Source: JASFWK01 sp050049355
GTDB lineage: Bacteria; Chloroflexota; Anaerolineae; B4-G1; DUEL01
DNA: 7,800 bases
Direction: 5' to 3'
Assembly: GCA_050049355.1 (NCBI GenBank)
Contig: JASFWK010000102.1
Coordinates: 1 to 7,800 of the forward strand
The notes beneath the pieces are model-generated. The model searched no databases. It was not told the DNA's origin and saw nothing but the letters and a program-made list of their open reading frames with translations. Shown here in pieces: positions 1 through 4,441 of this stretch (position 1 is the stretch's first letter; every line of letters starts with the position of its first letter). A program made the translations under genes and the position numbers.

Positions 1-63
1 ATACAGCCCTGTGGTCAAGATGTCAACCTCTTCCGGTTGGATGTATGGGATGCGAGTTCCCTC
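1..63 (-). other. Possible edge of a further minus-strand coding region
   Basis: Immediately after the stop of the LysM gene, one minus-strand frame stays open to the window edge. It reads as a protein-like stretch beginning EGTRIPYIQPEEVDILTTG. The frame is also open upstream, inside the LysM gene, and has no ATG or GTG start that I can see near the junction, so the start of a separate gene cannot be placed. It could be the beginning of the next gene with an unusual start, a frameshifted continuation, or chance. The only evidence is the amino acid composition of 21 codons. Confidence 0.25.
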
Positions 64-64
64 T

Positions 65-1213
65 TCACGGCGTTGGACTGGGGCTGGGGGTAGGGGTGGG
101 TGGCGCCTCCAGCCACAGGAAGGCGTAGACCGGGCCTTGCTCTGAGCTCTGCTTGTAGATGCCTTCTCCCGGCGCGCGCCGCACCACACGTACCCACCAG
201 CGGAAGGTGCGGACCCTGCTTCCGGGCGGGGGATACGCCTCTTGTGGGATGCGATAGACGGTCGCCCGGGTGCGTTCGACTAGCGGCTCTGTTCCCGGGC
301 GGAATACGTGGACCTCGTACCATTCGTTCGGGCGGAGGATGGCAACAGCGGCCCATTGGAGTGAGATCGCCGCATCCGGCCCTCCAAAAACCGAGCCGTC
401 TGGTGGGCTCAGCAGCGGAGGCGGGGGGTAGGGTGGCAAGGGCGTCGGTGTGGCGTTGGGATCAGGCGTGGGAGTAGGCGTCGGCATCGGCGTTCCCAGT
501 GGGATGATCAAGCTCTGATTGACCCGGATGACGTCAGAGCCAGCAGGGATCTCCGGGTTGGCTGCCCTCAACAGCGCAACGGTGACGCTGTATTCCTGAG
601 CGATGGAGAGCAGCGTCTCCCCGGGTGCCACCACGTGTATGTGGATATCGCCGGGTGTGGTGGGTGTGGGGCCCGCAGGTTCGGCACCCGTTGGGCCCGG
701 CGTTGGGGTAGCCGCCGGAACGAGCAGAACCTGACCCACCTGGAGCAGATCCGGGGAGATGCCTGGGTTCAGCGCCAGGATCTCGTCGGACGTCGCATCG
801 TACTGCTGGGCGATGGAGAGCAGCGTCTCTCCTTCCTGCACCTGGTGTGCCCGCGGCTGGGGCGGCATGGTGGTTGGCGTCGCGGAGGGACTCAACGTTG
901 GTGTGGGAGTAGATGTGGGGGTAGGGGTGACGGTGGGAGAGCTGGTTGGGGTCGCCGTGGCGGCGGGAGGGAAGATGAACGGGCGCAGGAGCAGCCCGCC
1001 CACCGCCAGTACCAGCAGCGACACGGCTACCACCGCGATCAGGAAGGGCCAAAGCGGGCGCTGACGGGGCTCAGCTTCTAGGACTCCTTCCTCCTGGTCC
1101 AGCGATGCGCCGCACATCAGGCACGTTGAGGCTCGCTCCGCCACCCGCGCTTCGCACGCGGGGCAGTAGCGCGGTTCGTCTGTAGAAATGGGAACAGCCG
1201 GTTCTTCGCTCAT
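65..1213 (-). CDS. Membrane-anchored double-LysM protein with N-terminal zinc ribbon
   Basis: A 382-residue protein predicted to bind peptidoglycan or related glycans outside the cell while exposing a small zinc ribbon inside. Visible in order: a CPAC...CLMC zinc ribbon (Cys17, 20, 31, 34); a hydrophobic membrane segment at about 53-80; a Thr/Pro/Ser linker at about 82-121; LysM 1 at about 123-166 and LysM 2 at about 192-237, both with the GETLLSIAQ core; another Thr/Pro spacer at about 239-265; a beta-rich C-terminal domain at about 266-368 starting LLSPPDGS and rich in Trp and Tyr; and a short Thr/Pro/Ser tail. The ATG at 1211-1213 is preferred. An in-frame GTG at 1235-1237 would add eight residues, but neither has a good Shine-Dalgarno. 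LysM and zinc-ribbon assignments are firm; the C-terminal domain (perhaps Ig/Fn3-like) is inference. About 200 bases separate it from the HD gene, so co-transcription is uncertain. Confidence 0.85.
   Translation of the reverse strand: MSEEPAVPISTDEPRYCPACEARVAERASTCLMCGASLDQEEGVLEAEPRQRPLWPFLIAVVAVSLLVLAVGGLLLRPFIFPPAATATPTSSPTVTPTPTSTPTPTLSPSATPTTMPPQPRAHQVQEGETLLSIAQQYDATSDEILALNPGISPDLLQVGQVLLVPAATPTPGPTGAEPAGPTPTTPGDIHIHVVAPGETLLSIAQEYSVTVALLRAANPEIPAGSDVIRVNQSLIIPLGTPMPTPTPTPDPNATPTPLPPYPPPPLLSPPDGSVFGGPDAAISLQWAAVAILRPNEWYEVHVFRPGTEPLVERTRATVYRIPQEAYPPPGSRVRTFRWWVRVVRRAPGEGIYKQSSEQGPVYAFLWLEAPPTPTPSPSPTP
80..100 (+). other. Strict G-quadruplex motif near the 3' end of the LysM gene
   Basis: Four G-runs on the plus strand (80-83, 86-90, 93-96, 98-100) are separated by loops of 2, 2 and 1 bases. 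This meets the usual G3+N1-7 rule. They are the complement of the Pro/Thr/Ser codons of the protein tail, so codon content alone may explain them. The motif lies on the template strand, 13 bases inside the stop codon. Confidence 0.5.
600..619 (-). repeat. Exact 20-bp direct repeat, copy in LysM 2
   Basis: The 20 bases at 600-619 are identical to those at 810-829, exactly 210 bases (70 codons) away. Both encode ETLLSIA within the LysM core, with the same codon choices. The flanking parts of the two LysM modules have diverged. Confidence 0.85.
810..829 (-). repeat. Exact 20-bp direct repeat, copy in LysM 1
   Basis: This is the partner of the copy at 600-619. Nucleotide-level identity over the ETLLSIA core in an otherwise diverged domain pair suggests intragenic duplication, gene conversion or strong codon constraint. 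Confidence 0.85.
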
Positions 1214-1348
1214 CTCAAAGCAGGTCGCCCAGGGCACGCCACGGTGTGCATCATGGTTCGGCTGTGGAAGCCCAACGGCTCAGCTGGCTGCTTCTCGGCT
1301 GCGTCTCTTCCGCATATCGCAAGCCATCACCTGGTCCCCTATGCCTCT

Positions 1349-1382
1349 CCCCTTTTCTCATGCAAGCAGGGAGAAAGGGAGG
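1349..1382. repeat. Imperfect inverted repeat between the HD and LysM genes
   Basis: A pyrimidine-rich arm at 1349-1359 and a purine-rich arm at 1371-1382 can pair with one bulge around an 11-base loop. It lies about 30 bases past the HD gene stop, where a terminator might be expected, but no T-run follows on the minus strand. It is at best a weak or factor-dependent terminator. The rest of the gap 1214-1411 holds no promoter that I can support. Confidence 0.3.
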
Positions 1383-1411
1383 ATCTCGCGGCTTGCCATC
1401 TTTTCTGCAGT

Positions 1412-1990
1412 TCACGCTGGCTCCGCCAACCGTCCGTCTAGCCCCAGCTCGTCAGCGATTCCCTTCATCGCCTCCAGCACCACGCCGACATGCTCCCACA
1501 GGTCTATCCCGAGCGCTTCAGCGCCTTCCTCCGCTCCCTCCCGGCGCGCGCCGGCGGCGAATCGGTGATCATCCCATTTCTTCTTGACGCTCCTGACCTT
1601 CACGTCCCGGATGTCCTTGGAGGGCCGCACGAGGGTCACAGCGACGATGAGTCCTGTCAGGTCGTCCACGGCGTAGAGAGCGTGTTCCATCGGACCCTCT
1701 CGTTCCACTCCGGTGTACTCGGCGGCGTGAGAGAGAACAGCGTGTACGATCTCCTCGGGCCAGCCCCGCTCCTGCAGGATGCGCGCGCCGGCCTCGGGGT
1801 GCTCCTCGGGGAAGCGCTCGTAGTCGAAGTCGTGCAGCAGCCCGACGATCCGCCACTTCTCCTCGTCCCCGGCGAACCGCTGCGCGTAGGCGGCCATGGC
1901 CGCCTCCACGGCCAGCATGTGCTTGATGAGGTTGGTCTTTTTCGTGTACTCGTTCAGCAAGCTCCAGGCTTCTTCGCGAGTTAACTGCAT
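1412..1990 (-). CDS. HDIG/HD-domain metal-dependent phosphohydrolase family protein
   Basis: A 192-residue soluble protein, complete, with no signal peptide or membrane segment. It has the compact HD fold pattern: His24 in the first helix (LIKHMLAVEA), the defining His53-Asp54 (GLLHDFDYERF), further His at 64, 83 and 88, and Asp109-Asp110 followed by LTGLIVA. The C-terminal half (VRPSKDIRDVKVRSVKKKW, then FAAGARR) matches, from memory, a stand-alone HD family common in Firmicutes and Chloroflexota and usually annotated as HDIG-domain protein. HD proteins cleave phosphoester bonds in nucleotides or other phosphorylated substrates using bound metal; the substrate of this subgroup is not known to me. 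The start is an ATG directly preceded by a GGAGGAGG tract, so it is secure. It has its own likely promoter upstream and seems to be a single-gene unit or the head of a unit with the LysM gene. Confidence 0.88.
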   Translation of the reverse strand: MQLTREEAWSLLNEYTKKTNLIKHMLAVEAAMAAYAQRFAGDEEKWRIVGLLHDFDYERFPEEHPEAGARILQERGWPEEIVHAVLSHAAEYTGVEREGPMEHALYAVDDLTGLIVAVTLVRPSKDIRDVKVRSVKKKWDDHRFAAGARREGAEEGAEALGIDLWEHVGVVLEAMKGIADELGLDGRLAEPA

Positions 1991-2001
1991 CCTCCTCCTC
2001 C
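1991..2001 (-). promoter_or_regulatory. Strong, purine-rich Shine-Dalgarno of the HD gene
   Basis: On the minus strand the bases just before the ATG read GGAGGAGGAGG, offering several overlapping anti-SD matches. It fixes the HD gene start and contrasts with the SD-less starts of rph and the PBP gene. Confidence 0.75.
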
Positions 2002-2022
2002 AGAATCGGCAGTGGATCTCTC

Positions 2023-2051
2023 AGTATAGACGTAGGATGGGGTGTCCGCAA
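2023..2051 (-). promoter_or_regulatory. Candidate promoter of the HD gene
   Basis: On the minus strand TTGCGG (2046-2051) and TATACT (2023-2028) are separated by 17 bases. The -10 box matches the consensus at five of six positions and the -35 box at three of six. The predicted transcript starts near 2016 and has a leader of about 25 bases carrying the strong SD. A 12-bp GC palindrome (2061-2072) sits just upstream and might be an operator or chance. Confidence 0.45.
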
Positions 2052-2229
2052 GCCCCGTCGGGCCGGCCGGCCAGGATCTCTCGTCGCCATCGTAGGTGCG
2101 CCGGCAGGCATAACCTAACACGCTCTCTGCGATGGGCATTCCTGGGTGCGGATGGCCCACGCCCAAACCTGCCCCAATCACGCGCACGATAAGTCCAAGC
2201 CGCCGCCCCATATCTCATCGCCGCGTTCT

Positions 2230-2255
2230 GCTGCCCTTGGCGGAACTAGGGCAGC
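2230..2255 (-). terminator. Inverted repeat spanning the stop of the surface-protein gene
   Basis: GCTGCCC (2230-2236) and GGGCAGC (2249-2255) form a perfect 7-bp stem with a 12-base loop that contains the TAG stop (2246-2248). No U-tract follows on the minus strand, so a classical intrinsic terminator is not supported. The remaining gap down to the HD promoter shows no gene that I can support. Confidence 0.3.
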
Positions 2256-3661
2256 GCCTCGGCGACCGTTAGCAGCGTCTCGAAGTCCGGTCCCCAAACC
2301 ACTGTCGCGACCCGGCCGGCACGGACCAGATAGGCAGACCCAGCTGGCCCCTCCCAGAAACATCCGTGCAGATCGTACGGTGCATCTGCAACGATGAGAG
2401 GTGGAGTCCGGAAGCGGGGGACAAGCAGAGCGTACGCTCTCTCGAAAGCCTCTGCTTCGTCCCGGTTATCCCAGCCGATGCGCCAGGCGAGCACCTGTTC
2501 TCCCTCCTCGTTTTCCCACAGTTCGAAGGTGTCCCCCGCCCACCCATCGGCGCCCTCCCAGGCCATGCCGTCGCTCTCCAAGTGGGCGGCCAGGTGGAGG
2601 CCGACCAGCAGCTCACCCAACGTATCCCGCCGCATCAGGTCCCAACCTTCGCCCAGAGTTGTTCCCAGATCGGGCAGGGCAACGTCCTCTACTGGTTCGC
2701 CTGCAAGGTACCGCCCGGGGTGAAGGACTTGCTCGGTGGAGCACGGCGGGCGGGCGTAGGCGCGGTTTACTCTCTCCCATTCCCCCTCCTCGTAGAGGGC
2801 GGCGAGCAGATGCGCTCCCTCTTGATAAGGGAACAAGCGCAGCTGTTCGAAGGCTGCATTCTCCGCAATGGGGGCGTAGCTTGGTTCCTCGGCGCCCGCT
2901 GCCATTCGTGCTAGCTGACTGATCTCCTCTTGGTCGGATTCCGATTCGGCGTAGCGTGCCGTAGTCATGACGGCGTCTCCTTCTATCAGCGCCTTCAGAG
3001 CCAGTGCCGCGTCCGTGGTGGGCTGACAGGGGGATACGGTTCCCAAATTGAACTGCTTGTGCTGAAGGGCATGAACCAGAGCGTGGACCACGGCGAGTTC
3101 GTCTTCGGTAGTCGCTGGCCCGCGTCCGGAGACCAGGAGGATCTGCTGCTCATCGGGAACGTAGAGGCTAAGGATGTGAGCGGCTTGTTCGGAGACGTCT
3201 GGCAAGGGGGGGGGATCCAGCGCAGGGATCAGCCCGAGATCGGTGTAGAGAGCCAGCTCCTCTTGGGGCTGCTCCTCTTGGTAGCGCTGCAGAAGCGTCA
3301 GGGCGAGCTCGTGGGCCGTGGGGAAGGTAACCGGGATCTGCTCCACTGGCGGGAGTTCTCGCATTCCGGCGACGATCTGGCCCACCTCTTGCACGAAGCG
3401 GGCGCTCTGGATGGGCGAGAGCGGGGCAGCCGGTGTGGGGATCGGGGTGGCAGCCGGTGAGGGTGAGGCGATAGGCGATACCACCGTCGGCGTGGTTACT
3501 GGCGAGAGGGGAGATGGATTCGTCGAGCCGACGGAGCTGGTGCGGCGGAAGGGAGAAGTGGTGAATACGGCAAAGCCCAATACCCCGAACACCAAGGCCA
3601 ACGCTCCCGCTAGAGAGATCAAGACTCGCCGCTGGTCGGGGGTGAAGCGAGGATCGCTCAC
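2246..3661 (-). CDS. Membrane-anchored surface protein, zincin-like with degenerate HExxH
   Basis: A 471-residue protein: short cytoplasmic N-terminus, one membrane segment at about 13-34, a Thr/Pro/Ser linker at about 41-83, then an extracellular part. Around residues 186-230 it resembles secreted zincin-like proteins in which VHExxHALQ is followed about 30 residues later by EGDA. Here the motif is H193-A-L-V-H197 followed by ALQ, with E227-G-D-A downstream: both putative His ligands and the third ligand are kept but the catalytic Glu is Ala. Cleavage activity is therefore doubtful, and a binding or structural role is inferred. The C-terminal region (STEQVLHPGRYL, then GWAGD and a WDN segment) fits the same family from memory. 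The GTG start overlaps the rph stop by 4 bases (GTGA) and has a GGGAGG SD about 7 bases upstream, indicating translational coupling. The exact function is unknown. It has no lipobox Cys, so it is not a lipoprotein. Confidence 0.8.
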   Translation of the reverse strand: MSDPRFTPDQRRVLISLAGALALVFGVLGFAVFTTSPFRRTSSVGSTNPSPLSPVTTPTVVSPIASPSPAATPIPTPAAPLSPIQSARFVQEVGQIVAGMRELPPVEQIPVTFPTAHELALTLLQRYQEEQPQEELALYTDLGLIPALDPPPLPDVSEQAAHILSLYVPDEQQILLVSGRGPATTEDELAVVHALVHALQHKQFNLGTVSPCQPTTDAALALKALIEGDAVMTTARYAESESDQEEISQLARMAAGAEEPSYAPIAENAAFEQLRLFPYQEGAHLLAALYEEGEWERVNRAYARPPCSTEQVLHPGRYLAGEPVEDVALPDLGTTLGEGWDLMRRDTLGELLVGLHLAAHLESDGMAWEGADGWAGDTFELWENEEGEQVLAWRIGWDNRDEAEAFERAYALLVPRFRTPPLIVADAPYDLHGCFWEGPAGSAYLVRAGRVATVVWGPDFETLLTVAEALP

Positions 3662-4386
3662 GAGAGCGCCTCCCGTTGAGACGCAGTCAGGGCGGTAACA
3701 CCCTGCTGGGCCAGAGACAGCATCTTGTTCAAAGCTTGAGGGGGGAAAGGGCTGCCCTCAGCGGTACCTTGGACCTCTACGAATCGGCCATCTTCTGTCA
3801 TCACCACATTGAGATCCACCTCTGCCTCGCTGTCTTCAGCATAGCAGAGATCTAGCCGCGCCTGGCCGTGGACGATGCCGACGCTGACGGCGGCGACGGG
3901 AGGGTGAAGGATGTCCGCAGGCAGGTCCCCCTGCTCGCTGAGGCGGCGGACAGCGAGGGCGAGAGCGACATATCCGCCGGTAACTGCAGCGGTGCGCGTG
4001 CCCCCGTCGGCCTGGATGACATCGCAATCCAGTATCAGGGTATGTTCTCCTAGGCGGCTCAGATCAACCGCCGCGCGCAGCGAACGGCCGATGAACCGCC
4101 GGATCTCTTGGGTGCGCCCCCTCAGACCACGGATCTCGCGGGGCGTTCGGGTGTGGGTGGAGCGGGGCAGCAAGGCGTACTCAGCAGTCAGCCATCCCTC
4201 TCCGGTGCCAGCCAGCCAGCGTGGAACCTGATTCTGGACGCTGAGGTTGCACAAGACGCGGGTGCGGCCCGTCTTCACCAGAACCGATCCCTCTGGATAC
4301 TCCACGTAATCCAGTACGAATCGGACCGGCCGGAGTTCATCTGGCCGACGGCCGTCTAGCCGTCGGGAGGCGCTTGGGCGTTCCAT
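3658..4386 (-). CDS. rph: Ribonuclease PH (tRNA 3'-end nucleotidyltransferase)
   Basis: A 242-residue protein of normal full length for the family. RNase PH trims the 3' trailers of tRNA precursors in the cytoplasm by phosphorolysis, releasing nucleoside diphosphates, and works as a hexameric ring. Visible hallmarks: N-terminal DGRRPDELRPV (11-21); GEGWLTAEYALLPRST (62-77); the Arg-rich RNA-binding stretch about 87-105 ending RRFIGRSLRAA; CDVIQADGGTRTAAVTGG (121-138) with the phosphate-binding GGTR; the acidic cluster EDSEAEVDLNVVMT (184-197) with Asp185 and Asp191; and EVQGTAEGSPF (204-214). The ATG at 4384-4386 lies only 11 bases after a TATAAT box and has no SD, so translation is probably leaderless or nearly so. 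Its stop overlaps the GTG start of the surface-protein gene. The gene is 55 bases downstream of the PBP gene but has its own promoter. Confidence 0.97.
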   Translation of the reverse strand: MERPSASRRLDGRRPDELRPVRFVLDYVEYPEGSVLVKTGRTRVLCNLSVQNQVPRWLAGTGEGWLTAEYALLPRSTHTRTPREIRGLRGRTQEIRRFIGRSLRAAVDLSRLGEHTLILDCDVIQADGGTRTAAVTGGYVALALAVRRLSEQGDLPADILHPPVAAVSVGIVHGQARLDLCYAEDSEAEVDLNVVMTEDGRFVEVQGTAEGSPFPPQALNKMLSLAQQGVTALTASQREALS

Positions 4387-4397
4387 ATTGACTTGGG

Positions 4398-4426
4398 ATT
4401 ATACCATAGCGAGCCAGCAGGGTAAA
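4398..4426 (-). promoter_or_regulatory. rph promoter, extended -10, very close to the ATG
   Basis: On the minus strand TTTACC (4421-4426), a 17-base spacer, then TGG-TATAAT (TATAAT at 4398-4403). The -10 is a perfect match with an extended TGn element; the -35 matches four of six positions. Only 11 bases separate the -10 from the ATG, so the start site should fall about 4-6 bases before the ATG. It lies entirely in the gap after the PBP stop. Confidence 0.7.
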
Positions 4427-4441
4427 GGAGCGTTGGGGATT

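Noticed and set aside
534..1081. Overlapping open frames on both strands across the LysM gene
   Set aside because: Their compositions (Arg/Gly/His-rich) are those of out-of-frame readings of Thr/Pro-rich coding sequence. The LysM frame carries recognised domains.
1349..1382. Intrinsic terminator after the HD gene
   Set aside because: The inverted repeat is imperfect and is not followed by a T-run on the minus strand. It is kept only as a low-confidence inverted repeat.
1569..2218. Minus-strand open frames overlapping the HD gene and running into its upstream gap
   Set aside because: They are out of frame with the well-supported HD protein, and Arg-rich where they overlap it. They extend across its candidate promoter and SD without a plausible product.
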